Shown: piece after piece, positions 53,003 to 62,377 of the stretch
How positions within the stretch are numbered: the stretch's first letter is position 1
Layout: each line of letters begins with the position of its first letter
Source of the DNA: JAOABC01 sp041287495
Lineage (GTDB): Bacteria; Aquificota; Aquificia; Aquificales; Hydrogenothermaceae
Assembly: GCA_041287495.1 (NCBI GenBank)
Contig: JBEULE010000040.1
Location: forward strand, 186,001 to 250,000
Reading direction: 5' to 3'
DNA: 64,000 nt
Notes under the pieces: generated by a model
What the model was told of the DNA's origin: nothing
The model's input: only the letters and a program-made list of their open reading frames with translations
The model's database searches: none
Program-made: the position numbers and the translations under genes

Positions 53003-54469
53003 CTACTCCTCCTTACCTTCGTATTTCAAAATTTTTGACCCTGGAAAAAGTTCAAGTATTTTATCTACAGAATCATCTCTCTTTTTGCTTTTTTTAGTAG
53101 CTTTTTCTTCACTTTTTGGGGCAATTATTATAACTTTTTTATCTGTAACTTTTTTTATATCATCAATTTTTTTCTCAAGTAAGGCAGCTACAGGTGGAAT
53201 GTCTGTTTTTAGAATAACTTTATCTTCTGTTTCTTCTATATTTATCTGGTTTAAATAAGCACTTAACATAGGCTCTGGTTTTATTAATTTTATAAGCTTT
53301 TCCTTTGTATCTGGCTCTCTATTTTCTATCTTTTCCGGTGTTTCAGTAATTTTAGTTTCTGTCTGCTTAGATATCTGAGGTAAATTTATACCTTCCTTGA
53401 TTAATTTTTCAATTGGTTTAATGTACTCTAAAAATTTAAGTTTCAGTATGTATAGCTGATAAACAGATTTTGGATTTTGTAAATTTCTGCTTTCTGTGAA
53501 TGCTTTGTTAAAAAGGGATATTATATAGATAATTTTCTTTTCGTCACCTTGAGAGAATATATCACCTTTTTGATTTAATGTTATACTTAAAAGCTCTTGA
53601 TTTAGACTATCTACAAGTTGCTTCCAGAATATATTCAGGTCGTATCCTTGAGTTTCAAGTATATCTATAATTTTTACTGCTTCCTTTAAATCTTGATTTT
53701 TAATGTAGTGCAGAGTCTGTTTTATATAACTTTTTGGGATTATACCTAAAAGCTCTTCTACTGTATTTAAAGTTAATTTACCATCTGAAAATGTTACTGC
53801 TTGGTCTAACAAACTGGCAAAATCTCTCATCCCTCCCTCAGACTCTTCAACTAATAGCTCTATAGCTTCTTCTTCATAGGGTAAGTTCTCTCTCTCTAAT
53901 ATGCTTTTTAAATACTGTTTAATCTGGCTTTTTGTAGGTTGTTTAAATAAGAATATCTGACATCTTGATTTTATTGTATCTGGGATTTTGTAAAGTTCTG
54001 TTGTTGCTAAGATAAATATATTTTTGGGCGGTGGTTCTTCTAATGTTTTAAGTAAAGCATTAAAAGCTTCTTTTGTAAGCATATGGACTTCATCTATTAT
54101 GTAAACCTTGTAGTTTCCCTTTATAGGAGCATAACCAACATTGTCCCGTATTAATCTGATATCGTCTATACCTCTATTTGATGCTGCGTCTATCTCATAC
54201 ATATCTGGAAAAGCACCTTTCTCTATCTCAATACAGTTTTCACACTGATTACAGGGTTCAAAATCTACTGGATTTTTACAGTTTAAAGCTTTTGTAAGTA
54301 TCCTTGCTATTGTTGTTTTACCTACACCTCTTGAGCCGGAAAATATATAAGCATGGCTGATTCTATTTAATTTAATGGCATTCTTAAGAGTTTTCACAAC
54401 ATGGTCCTGTCCTATGACTTCTGAAAAGCTTTTTGGTCTGTATTTTCTTGAAAATGCTTCGTATGGCAA
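53003..54469 (-). CDS. dnaX: DNA polymerase III tau/gamma subunit
   Basis: The clamp-loader ATPase, 488 aa. The opening YEAFSRKYRPKSFSEVIGQD, Walker A GSRGVGKTT, the four-cysteine zinc module (CKNPVDFEPCNQCENC), Walker B IIDEVHML and the SRC sensor are all present. Its length lies between typical gamma and tau. The start is TTG after GAGGTAAACAT. A run of seven A residues near codon 463 (53089-53095) is too close to the end to make a useful frameshifted gamma. Confidence 0.96.
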   Translation of the reverse strand: MPYEAFSRKYRPKSFSEVIGQDHVVKTLKNAIKLNRISHAYIFSGSRGVGKTTIARILTKALNCKNPVDFEPCNQCENCIEIEKGAFPDMYEIDAASNRGIDDIRLIRDNVGYAPIKGNYKVYIIDEVHMLTKEAFNALLKTLEEPPPKNIFILATTELYKIPDTIKSRCQIFLFKQPTKSQIKQYLKSILERENLPYEEEAIELLVEESEGGMRDFASLLDQAVTFSDGKLTLNTVEELLGIIPKSYIKQTLHYIKNQDLKEAVKIIDILETQGYDLNIFWKQLVDSLNQELLSITLNQKGDIFSQGDEKKIIYIISLFNKAFTESRNLQNPKSVYQLYILKLKFLEYIKPIEKLIKEGINLPQISKQTETKITETPEKIENREPDTKEKLIKLIKPEPMLSAYLNQINIEETEDKVILKTDIPPVAALLEKKIDDIKKVTDKKVIIIAPKSEEKATKKSKKRDDSVDKILELFPGSKILKYEGKEE

Positions 54470-54518
54470 ATGTTTACCTCTATTTAAGTATATAAATTAA
54501 AATTATACCTTATTGACT

Positions 54519-55307
54519 TTAAATCCAGTAGGCTTTTATAAAACCTTTAATCCAGTCCCATAAAACTTTTTTTGCTGTTCTCTCTAAATCTATCTCTCCC
54601 CCAGAAGATTTATAATTTAATCTCTTTCCTATATCTTCCAGTGTTTTTAATGGGTCTTCTATATTTGGTTCTATTTTATAAGTTTCTTTAATAGCTTCTG
54701 GTCTTTCTTTGAGAATCTTTTCCAAAAGTTTTAGGGCAACTTCTACTGGAAGTTGAAGTTTATCTGGAATCCACGAACATTTCAAAGCTAAATCTTCTTG
54801 ATATTCCAAAGTAATTATTCCAGGTGTGTCTATGAGAAATATATTTTCATCAAGTTTTACAAGTTTTTCTCCTGTTGTCATACCTGGTTTTGGAGAGGTT
54901 GTTGCAACTTTTTTACCTTTTAATGTATTTATGATAGATGACTTTCCAACATTAGGATAACCTAAAACACCTACTTTTACTATACCTTTATCTTTTGCTA
55001 AATCTTTTATCTTCTGAAAAAGTTCCTTTACACCTATCTTTTTATGGGCAGAAAAGATAACTGCTGGAAACTCATTTTCTATGATAGATTTTGCTTTTTC
55101 TAAAAACTCTTTAGGAACAAGGTCTGCTTTGTTTAAAACTACAATTAAATTTTTATTCCGTTCTTTTGCTAAATTTTCAACTACACTGTTTCTGGTTTCA
55201 AAAGGTATTCTACTGTCAACAACTTCAAATATAAGATTAGATTCTGAAAGTATCTTTTTTGCTATACTTTTTTCTCTGAGCCACTCTCTTGGTTTTTCCA
55301 ACATCAT
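54519..55307 (-). CDS. rbgA: Ribosome biogenesis GTPase RbgA/YlqF
   Basis: A circularly permuted GTPase of 262 aa needed for late 50S assembly. The order is G4 (NKAD), G1 (GYPNVGKSS), G2-like TSPKPGMTTGE and G3 (DTPG), the reverse of ordinary GTPases. The C-terminal helical RNA-binding domain follows. It is the first gene of the long minus-strand operon and is divergent from lptD across a 50-bp gap. Confidence 0.94.
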   Translation of the reverse strand: MMLEKPREWLREKSIAKKILSESNLIFEVVDSRIPFETRNSVVENLAKERNKNLIVVLNKADLVPKEFLEKAKSIIENEFPAVIFSAHKKIGVKELFQKIKDLAKDKGIVKVGVLGYPNVGKSSIINTLKGKKVATTSPKPGMTTGEKLVKLDENIFLIDTPGIITLEYQEDLALKCSWIPDKLQLPVEVALKLLEKILKERPEAIKETYKIEPNIEDPLKTLEDIGKRLNYKSSGGEIDLERTAKKVLWDWIKGFIKAYWI

Positions 55308-55357
55308 TCTCCTTTGTTATATAATAAAAAGTCAAACTTCAGTCATATGGAGGTCAT

Positions 55358-57361
55358 TTGCAGTTAGTTTTTATTTTAGTTTTAACTATTATATATCTAA
55401 CTTATGGTTCAGAGCCAGTAATTGTAGAGGCTGATAAATTAGAGAGAGATAAGGATGGAGTAATTATAGCTACAGGTAATGTTAATATAGTTTATAAAGA
55501 TAAAATTTTAAAATCTGAAGAAGCTATCTATGACACTCAAAACAAGAAGATAACTATTCCCACTAAGATGTATATTAAAACTCCTTCCTTTGAAGGTGTA
55601 GCTTCAAACGGATGGTGGGATATAGAGAATGATGAGGGAGAAGTTTATAACTATGAAGGTTTGATGGATAAACAGTTTTATGTGAGAGGAACTGCTTTAA
55701 AAAAGATTAAAGATGAATATGATTTTAAAAATTTAGAGTTTTCATTATGTCCATTTAATCAGAGGGATTGGTTTATAAAATCAACTTCCGGACATGCTAA
55801 AGAAAATGATAAACTGGTATCATATAACACTACTTTTAGATTCTGTAAAATTCCTATTCTCTATACACCGTATTTTTCTTATCCACTTGTAGAGAGAAAA
55901 TCAGGATTTTTACAACCAATCATAGGTTCTGACAAGTATAACACATTTATATACAAACAGCCTTTTTTCTATGTTATAAATGACTACTCTGATATAACTT
56001 TAACATCAGATTACAGAAACAAACAGGGAGAAGGACTATCGGTAGAATACAGGAGGTTATTTGATGAAAAGTCTTACTTTACCGGTCAGATAGATTTTTT
56101 CAGAGAAAGTGGTAGTAGGGAGTGGTGGTTAGGAAGAACACAAACACCTTTGATTTACAGATGGAGATTAAAACTTGAAAGTAATTACTCTCCTTTTGAT
56201 AGATGGAAATTCTACTCAAAAGTTGATATTCCGAGTGATAAATATTTCTTTGAAGATTTTTACAATATGAGTCCTTTAAGATATACAGCTTTCACAAGGT
56301 CCTATATAGTAGGAAGGGCAGATTATGGTGATTTTTTAACTGAGATAAATTTTGATTACTTTTATGACCTTACACAACCAAACAACAAACAAACTTTACA
56401 GAGACTTCCAGAGATTAGGATATACAAGAAAACTTCTAAATTTTTATTTGAAAACACTTACTATGACTTTTTATCTGATAATAACTACTTCTACAGAGAA
56501 GAGGGAACTTCTGGTATAAGGACAGATAACATACTCAATATATACAGATATGACTACTTTGGTAAATTTACAAACATAGCTCAACTTCAACCTAGATTTA
56601 CAGGTTATATAAATACAAAAGATGGAAAAGGCTTAGATACCAGGTTTCTAATACCTTTTAAAGATAGTATTCAGACGAGTTTTATTAAAAGTTATAACGG
56701 TTTTATACACACTTTTATTCCAAAGTTAACTTTTGAGTATATCTCAAAACTAAATCAGTCTAATCTACCTTACTATGACAGAGATGACAGAGTAGATGAG
56801 AAAAAAGATATAGATATCTATCTTTACAACATTTTAAACTTCAAAAAAGATTACTACTTTAGATGGGAAGTATCATCCGGATATACATTCTTAGGTAGTT
56901 ATAAAATCGGTGAAAATCAGTATTATTCAAACGTAAAACCTCTAAAAAATGGTCTTCTCTTTTCATTTAAAAGGATAACAGCAGATACAATAACATACTA
57001 TGATATTGATAAAGGTAAGATCATAAGGACAGTAACATCTTTTGGCTTTACTCCAAAAAACTGGCTTTATTACAATATATCCTACTCATTTGACAGCTCT
57101 ACTGCAAATTCAAAACAGCTTTCAAACAGTTTTAGTATAAATCTTGAAAATTACAAACTTTATGGTTATATACTAAACAACCTCTCTGGTGGATATATAC
57201 AGAGAAAAGCCTTATCTTTTGTTTTTGATAGAAGATGTTGGAACTTAACATTAAGTTTTTCCGAAGATTATAATAAAGTTACCGAGAAAAAATACAGAAA
57301 CTTATTTATTATAATAAATATAATGGGCTATGGATATAGATTACCGTTTATCAGAAATTAA
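55358..57361 (+). CDS. lptD: LPS-assembly protein LptD
   Basis: The outer-membrane beta-barrel that inserts LPS with LptE. The 667-aa protein has a signal peptide (residues 1-17), an OstA-like N-terminal domain (VIIATGNVNIVYKDKILKSEEAIYD, about 20-115), the transition TPYFSYPLVERKSGFLQPII and an aromatic-rich barrel. Cysteines occur in LCPFNQ, RFCKIP and RRCWNL, possible disulfide sites. The start is TTG after GGAGGTCAT. It converges with the DUF2203 gene (11-bp overlap). Its relatives lptC and lptA lie at 59.1-60.1 kb. Confidence 0.93.
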   Translation: MQLVFILVLTIIYLTYGSEPVIVEADKLERDKDGVIIATGNVNIVYKDKILKSEEAIYDTQNKKITIPTKMYIKTPSFEGVASNGWWDIENDEGEVYNYEGLMDKQFYVRGTALKKIKDEYDFKNLEFSLCPFNQRDWFIKSTSGHAKENDKLVSYNTTFRFCKIPILYTPYFSYPLVERKSGFLQPIIGSDKYNTFIYKQPFFYVINDYSDITLTSDYRNKQGEGLSVEYRRLFDEKSYFTGQIDFFRESGSREWWLGRTQTPLIYRWRLKLESNYSPFDRWKFYSKVDIPSDKYFFEDFYNMSPLRYTAFTRSYIVGRADYGDFLTEINFDYFYDLTQPNNKQTLQRLPEIRIYKKTSKFLFENTYYDFLSDNNYFYREEGTSGIRTDNILNIYRYDYFGKFTNIAQLQPRFTGYINTKDGKGLDTRFLIPFKDSIQTSFIKSYNGFIHTFIPKLTFEYISKLNQSNLPYYDRDDRVDEKKDIDIYLYNILNFKKDYYFRWEVSSGYTFLGSYKIGENQYYSNVKPLKNGLLFSFKRITADTITYYDIDKGKIIRTVTSFGFTPKNWLYYNISYSFDSSTANSKQLSNSFSINLENYKLYGYILNNLSGGYIQRKALSFVFDRRCWNLTLSFSEDYNKVTEKKYRNLFIIINIMGYGYRLPFIRN

Positions 57362-57782
57362 AGTACCCTTTTTTTGACCCAGCTTTAAGCATACTTATAG
57401 GTTTTCTACCTTGAAATCCTTCATATTTACCATGCCAGTAGAGAATACTTTCCTCGTCTTCTTTCCAACATAGGAATATCTCTTCTCCGTTATTCTCTGC
57501 CGGAAAATCAATTATCACCGGGTCAAGTCCTTTTACCAAAACACCGAATCCTTCTATAACTTCAATAAGCTCTTTTATCTCTTGATTTTCTGTAGAAATT
57601 AAAGTTTTAACATACATAAGTTCAAGTTCATCTTTTTCATCTCTGTCTTTCTCATTTAACTCTTCATATCTGAATAGGTAGTAGTTCATATATTCTCTCT
57701 TTTCAGCTATCTCTTCAACCAGAGCTTTTATTTGCGGTAGTAGATAGTTAGCTTCTTTTAAAGTAAAATACTTTTTAAACAT
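57351..57782 (-). CDS. DUF2203 family protein
   Basis: A 143-aa protein of unknown function. The family is recognised from the opening YFTLKEANYLLPQIKALVEE, the central GVLVKGLDPVIIDFPAEN and the closing LCWKEDEESILYWHGKYEGF. The structure appears helical at the start and beta-rich at the end. The gene is divergent from hemA, and the 76-bp gap contains the hemA promoter. Confidence 0.88.
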   Translation of the reverse strand: MFKKYFTLKEANYLLPQIKALVEEIAEKREYMNYYLFRYEELNEKDRDEKDELELMYVKTLISTENQEIKELIEVIEGFGVLVKGLDPVIIDFPAENNGEEIFLCWKEDEESILYWHGKYEGFQGRKPISMLKAGSKKGYFNF

Positions 57783-57800
57783 GTTAAACCTCCAGACTAT

Positions 57801-57829
57801 CTGACATATATTATATCAGAGTGTATAAT
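57801..57829 (+). promoter_or_regulatory. Sigma-70 promoter of the hemA-lptCA-aroA-mqnE unit
   Basis: CTGACA (57801-57806), a 17-bp spacer and TATAAT (57824-57829) give five-of-six and six-of-six consensus matches. The hemA ATG follows 29 nt after the -10, with GGAGAAATT as SD. It is the best plus-strand promoter in this part. Confidence 0.75.
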
Positions 57830-57858
57830 ATTGTTTATGAGTTTAAGCAGGAGAAATT

Positions 57859-59166
57859 ATGGAGATTTTTGCAATAGGTTTAAACTATAAAACAGCTCCG
57901 GTAGAGATAAGGGAGAAGTTTGCCGTATCAGATAGTCAGGTAGGAGATATTCTAAATTTACTTTCTAAAGTTGATGAGATTCTTGAAGTTTGTGTTTTAT
58001 CTACATGTAATAGAGTTGAGTTTTACGGTGTAGCTTCAAATTCTGAAAATCTTAAATCAGAGATACTAAAAGTTCTATCCAAATACTTCTCTACACCTAT
58101 ACACTTTTTTGAGAAACATTTATTTTTTTTCACAGGAAGGGAAGCTATAACCCATATATTCAGAGTTGCCTCAAGTTTAGACTCTATGGTTATAGGTGAG
58201 CCTCAGATTGTATGTCAGTTTAAAGACTCATTTTCAAAAGCAAGGGAGTACAAAACTGTAAGACATATACTCACAAGACTGTTTGACAAAGCTCTGAATG
58301 TTTCTAAAAAGATTAGAACTTCTACTGGAATATCAAGAAAGGCAGTTTCAATAAGTTATGCTGCAGCTTTACTTGCAAAGAAGATATTCGGAAGTTTAAA
58401 AGATAAGAATGTGCTTATAATCGGTGCTGGAGAGATGGCAGAGCTTGCAGTAAAACACCTTGCATCCATAGGTGTAAAACATATTTTTGTATCTAATAGA
58501 ACTTTTGAAAAAGCTGTAGAACTTGCCCAAGAATTTAACGGAAGTGCAATAAGATTTGATAAACTTTTGGAGTTTTTACCTCAGACTGATATAGTTATCG
58601 TATCAACAGGTGCACCCGAACCTATCTTGAAAAAAAATGATATAAAGAAAGCAATAAAGGATCGTAAAAATCCGCTATTTATAATAGATATATCTGTCCC
58701 AAGGAATGTGGAAGAATCTGTAAATGATTTAGAAGGAGTTTATCTATACAACATAGATGACCTTCAAACAATTGTAAACAGTAATATGGAGGAGAGGAAG
58801 ATAGAAGCCCAGAGAGCAGAACTTATCCTACAAGATGAAGTTGATAAATTTATAAAGTGGCTTCAAATTCAAAAAGTAAATCCACTTATATCTTCTATAA
58901 GGAATTATGCAGACTCTTTAAGAGAGAAGCAACTTGAAAGGTTGTTTAAAGATTTACCATACTTAACAGATAAAGAAAAAGAAAAGATAGATATAGCAAT
59001 GAGGTCTCTCATCAATAAACTACTTCACAGACCGACAATGTATATAAAAGATAAAGCAATTTCTGAAGATGGTGTCTATTATATGAAAATCCTTCAAGAT
59101 ATGTTTAATTCTAGATGGGACACAAGAAATAAAGAGAAGGAGAAAGATGTTGAAAAATTTGACTAA
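57859..59166 (+). CDS. hemA: Glutamyl-tRNA reductase
   Basis: Reduces glutamyl-tRNA to glutamate semialdehyde, the first step of C5 heme synthesis. The 435-aa enzyme has the catalytic cysteine C50 in VLSTCNRVE, the segment GEPQIVCQFKDSF, an NADPH Rossmann motif (VLIIGAGEMAELA) and the C-terminal dimerisation helices. It heads an operon continuing with lptC (20-nt overlap). Heme demand is high because of the many c cytochromes. Confidence 0.96.
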   Translation: MEIFAIGLNYKTAPVEIREKFAVSDSQVGDILNLLSKVDEILEVCVLSTCNRVEFYGVASNSENLKSEILKVLSKYFSTPIHFFEKHLFFFTGREAITHIFRVASSLDSMVIGEPQIVCQFKDSFSKAREYKTVRHILTRLFDKALNVSKKIRTSTGISRKAVSISYAAALLAKKIFGSLKDKNVLIIGAGEMAELAVKHLASIGVKHIFVSNRTFEKAVELAQEFNGSAIRFDKLLEFLPQTDIVIVSTGAPEPILKKNDIKKAIKDRKNPLFIIDISVPRNVEESVNDLEGVYLYNIDDLQTIVNSNMEERKIEAQRAELILQDEVDKFIKWLQIQKVNPLISSIRNYADSLREKQLERLFKDLPYLTDKEKEKIDIAMRSLINKLLHRPTMYIKDKAISEDGVYYMKILQDMFNSRWDTRNKEKEKDVEKFD

Positions 59167-59677
59167 AAACATCTTTTTCTATATATCTGTCTTTTTTGTT
59201 ATATCTTACATCTTTAAAGAGGTAATAGATTTTTTGGATAGAGAAAATATATCAAAACTATCTTTTAATTATTCAAAAATAGAGAATTTTTCACTGTATT
59301 CTATCGGAAAAGATAGATACTATATGGAAGGAAAATATATAATAGATTATGGTAACAATGTATATATAAACAAACCAAAAGTTTTAATAAATTCAGCTGG
59401 AGATAAGGTGGAGATTATATCAGAAGAAGCTTATTATTATCCAAAAGGGGAGGTTGTAAGTTTTACAGGGAATGTTCAAGTGTTATCTAAGGATACATCC
59501 CTAACTACAACTATTTTAAACATAGCTATAAAAGACTCTCTGGCTTATAACAATGTAGAAAATATTATTGAATCAAAAAGATTAAAAATAGAGGGAAAAA
59601 ACCTTATCTTTAAAATAAAGGAAAGAGATATGTCCTTAGAAAAAGTAAAAACTGAGATAAGAGGTAAAGATGGTTAA
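59147..59677 (+). CDS. lptC: LPS export protein LptC
   Basis: A 176-aa single-pass membrane protein with an N-terminal anchor (about residues 8-27) and a periplasmic OstA-like jellyroll (EIISEEAYYYPKGEVVSFTG). LptC links the inner-membrane LptBFG pump to LptA. It overlaps hemA upstream and lptA downstream (8 nt). The SD AGAAGGAG is inside hemA. Confidence 0.85.
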   Translation: MLKNLTKNIFFYISVFFVISYIFKEVIDFLDRENISKLSFNYSKIENFSLYSIGKDRYYMEGKYIIDYGNNVYINKPKVLINSAGDKVEIISEEAYYYPKGEVVSFTGNVQVLSKDTSLTTTILNIAIKDSLAYNNVENIIESKRLKIEGKNLIFKIKERDMSLEKVKTEIRGKDG

Positions 59678-60146
59678 GTATACTGTAATTTTTTTAGTAT
59701 TGATACTATTTTTATCAAGGGGGTTTTCCGCAGAAAAGGTAGATAAAAAAGCTCCAACAGTTATAACAGCAGATAAAGTTGAGTATTTTAATAAAGAAAG
59801 ATTAATCATTTATACCGGAAATGTCGAAGTAAATAAGGGGAATATATATTTAAGGGCAGATAGTATGAAAATTTATTTAGATAATAAAAATGATATATCG
59901 AGGATACTTGCAGTTGGTAATGTTTATTTTAAACAGGAGAATAAATGGGGAAAGGGAAATGAGGGAGAGTATATTAAAGACCAAGATTTGATAATTTTAA
60001 GGGGGAAGGCAGAAGTTCATCAGGATAAAAATAGTGTTGAAGGAGAAGTTATCTACTACTATATAACAGAAGAAAAAGCTATAAGTACCGGACAGAAAGA
60101 GAGAGTTAGAACAATCTTCTTCCCAAAAGATAAAGAAGGAAAATGA
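59670..60146 (+). CDS. lptA: LPS transport periplasmic protein LptA
   Basis: A 158-aa exported protein of the OstA family. A signal peptide (residues 1-20) precedes the repeat-like beta jellyroll VITADKVEYFNKERLIIYTG and VEVNKGNIYLRADSMKIYLD. LptA bridges the periplasm between LptC and LptD. The stop overlaps the next gene as ATGA. lptB is not found here; an ExeA-type ATPase occupies the place it often has. Confidence 0.9.
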   Translation: MVKYTVIFLVLILFLSRGFSAEKVDKKAPTVITADKVEYFNKERLIIYTGNVEVNKGNIYLRADSMKIYLDNKNDISRILAVGNVYFKQENKWGKGNEGEYIKDQDLIILRGKAEVHQDKNSVEGEVIYYYITEEKAISTGQKERVRTIFFPKDKEGK

Positions 60147-61069
60147 ACTACTTAGAATATTTTGGTTTGAAAGAAGACCCTTTTAAAATAACTCCGGACC
60201 ATATATATTTCTTTCCAGCTTTAACCCATAGAGTTGCAGAGAATTTACTTCATTATGTTGTTACAAATGGAGAAGGTTTCTGTGTAATAATAGGAGAGCC
60301 GGGGACTGGTAAAACCACTGTACTAAGAAGATTTTTATCCAAACTTCCTAATAACTATATTTATGCTCTCATACTAAGTCCAACTCTCAATCCAGATGAG
60401 TTTTTAAAAACACTCCTTGATGAGTTTGGTATAGAGCATGATAAAAATATATCTAAAAATGAGATATTTAAAATATTTAAGAAATTTTTGGAAGATAAAG
60501 TAAAAGAAGGTAAGAAAATTTTAATAATAATAGACGAAGCTCAAAATCTACCTATAGAAACATTGGAAGAGTTGAGACTTCTTTCTAATCTTGAAACGGA
60601 AAAGGAAAAACTTATACAGATAATGTTGTTTGGACAGCCAGAGTTAGAGGAAAAACTTAATGATGTAAGATTAAGACAGTTAAACCAAAGAATTACAAAT
60701 AAAGTATTTTTACAACCTCTTTCAGAAAGAGAAGTCAAAAATTATATATATCACAGACTAAAGATTGCCGGTAATGAAAAAATTGAGTTTGAACCGGAAT
60801 CCATAAAGAAAATATTTGAACTTACCCATGGTTATCCAAGATTAATTAACATCTTAGTATCAAGAGCTCTGATGGTGGCTTTTGTGGAAGATAGTAAAGT
60901 TATAAAACCTAAACATATAGAATCTGTCCATGGTATTTTAAACTTTGAAAGTAGTGAAAGTAAAGATATTAAAAGTTTCATATATCTCTTTCTACTATTT
61001 ATTGCTATAATTTTTATAACTTTCTATATTGCTGTTAAACTCGGTTTTATAAATATTTTAAGGGGTTGA
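60143..61069 (+). CDS. ExeA/GspA-type AAA+ ATPase with C-terminal membrane helix
   Basis: A 308-aa ATPase. The opening MNYLEYFGLKEDPFKITPD is characteristic of the ExeA/MshM group; Walker A is GEPGTGKTT and Walker B is LIIIDEAQNL. The end has a single membrane helix (about residues 280-302) and no peptidoglycan-binding domain. ExeA relatives help assemble type II secretion or pilus machinery across peptidoglycan. It is coupled to lptA by a four-base overlap and precedes aroA by three bases. Confidence 0.87.
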   Translation: MNYLEYFGLKEDPFKITPDHIYFFPALTHRVAENLLHYVVTNGEGFCVIIGEPGTGKTTVLRRFLSKLPNNYIYALILSPTLNPDEFLKTLLDEFGIEHDKNISKNEIFKIFKKFLEDKVKEGKKILIIIDEAQNLPIETLEELRLLSNLETEKEKLIQIMLFGQPELEEKLNDVRLRQLNQRITNKVFLQPLSEREVKNYIYHRLKIAGNEKIEFEPESIKKIFELTHGYPRLINILVSRALMVAFVEDSKVIKPKHIESVHGILNFESSESKDIKSFIYLFLLFIAIIFITFYIAVKLGFINILRG

Positions 61070-61072
61070 AAG

Positions 61073-62368
61073 ATGGAAAAATTTGTTTCAAAAGTTAAAA
61101 GAGTAGAAGGAGAGTTAAGAGTTCCGTCAGATAAATCTATATCTCATAGAGCTATAATACTTACAGCTTTAGCAGATGGAAAATCTGAAGTAAAACATTT
61201 TCTAAAAGCCGGAGATACATTAACTACCTTAAACTGCTATAGAAAACTCGGTATAAGGATAGAAGAAAGTAATCAAGTTATATCTGTTTATGGTAAAGGT
61301 TTGAGGGGGCTGAAAGAGCCAGAAGATATTATTGATATGGGTAATTCCGGAACAACAACCCGTCTTACGATGGGGGTTTTAGCAGGACAGGATTTCTTTA
61401 CGGTTATAACAGGAGATGATAGTTTGAAAAAAAGACCTATGGGAAGAGTTGCAAAACCTCTTATACAGATGGGAGCTAAAATTGATGGAAGGAATAACTG
61501 TAATAATCTACCATTAGCCGTGAGAGGTGGAAATTTAAAAGGTATTGAGTTTTTTAATGAAAAATCTTCTGCCCAGGTAAAATCAGCTTTAATAATTGCC
61601 GGATTGTATGCAGAAGGAAAAACTACAGTTATAGAGCCTGTAATATCAAGAGACCACACTGAAAAGATGCTTATAAGTATGGGTGCTAATATATCTACAG
61701 AGATTTATAATAACGAATACAGAGTTAGTATAACTTATACAGATAAACTTGAACCTATAAAAGTAGATGTTCCAGCAGATCCAAGCTCTGCAGCCTTTTT
61801 TGTAGCTGCTGCAGTCCTTGTTAAAAACTCTCAGATTAAACTTAAAGATGTTCTTGTTAATCCTACAAGAGATGGCTTTTTTAGAAAGTTGAAAGAGATG
61901 GGAGCTGATATAGAATATATAAATCACAGGACAGAAGGTGGAGAAACTGTTGCTGATATTGTTGTTAAACACTCAAACCTTAGAGGTGTAAAAGTGACAA
62001 AAGAGGAAGTCCCATCTATGATTGATGAGATACCTCTACTTGCAATAGTAGCTACACAGGCAGAAGGAGAGACGATTATAACTGGAGCCCATGAATTGAG
62101 AGTGAAAGAGAGTGATAGAATAAAAGCAGTTGTTAATAACCTAAGAAATTTAGGTATAGAAGTAGAAGAACTTGAAGATGGCATGGTTATAAAAGGTCCT
62201 CAGAAAGTCAGAGGTGGAGTTGTTGATAGCTATAAAGACCATAGGATAGCAATGGGATTTGCAATTTTAGGACTTATAGCAGAGGAAGGAATAACAATAA
62301 AAGATGCAAACTATGTGTTTATATCTTATCCTGACTTTTTTAAACATCTTGAATATGTAAGTAGATAG
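61073..62368 (+). CDS. aroA: EPSP synthase (3-phosphoshikimate 1-carboxyvinyltransferase)
   Basis: The sixth enzyme of the shikimate pathway, 431 aa. The opening VPSDKSISHRAIILTALADG, the inner MGNSGTTTRLTMG, the GDDSLKKRPMGR and the closing DYKDHRIAMGFAILG are all present. The Gly in GNSGTTTR is normal. Shikimate products feed TrpB (here) and futalosine menaquinone (mqnE, next gene). It sits three bases after the ExeA-like gene. Confidence 0.96.
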   Translation: MEKFVSKVKRVEGELRVPSDKSISHRAIILTALADGKSEVKHFLKAGDTLTTLNCYRKLGIRIEESNQVISVYGKGLRGLKEPEDIIDMGNSGTTTRLTMGVLAGQDFFTVITGDDSLKKRPMGRVAKPLIQMGAKIDGRNNCNNLPLAVRGGNLKGIEFFNEKSSAQVKSALIIAGLYAEGKTTVIEPVISRDHTEKMLISMGANISTEIYNNEYRVSITYTDKLEPIKVDVPADPSSAAFFVAAAVLVKNSQIKLKDVLVNPTRDGFFRKLKEMGADIEYINHRTEGGETVADIVVKHSNLRGVKVTKEEVPSMIDEIPLLAIVATQAEGETIITGAHELRVKESDRIKAVVNNLRNLGIEVEELEDGMVIKGPQKVRGGVVDSYKDHRIAMGFAILGLIAEEGITIKDANYVFISYPDFFKHLEYVSR

Positions 62369-62377
62369 GAGTTAAAG

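Noticed and set aside
53089..53095. A7 run in dnaX as a programmed frameshift site for making gamma
   Set aside because: It lies near codon 463 of 488, after the functional domains, so a shift would hardly shorten the protein; the heptamer also lacks the A at the first position needed for A AAA AAG slippage in this frame.
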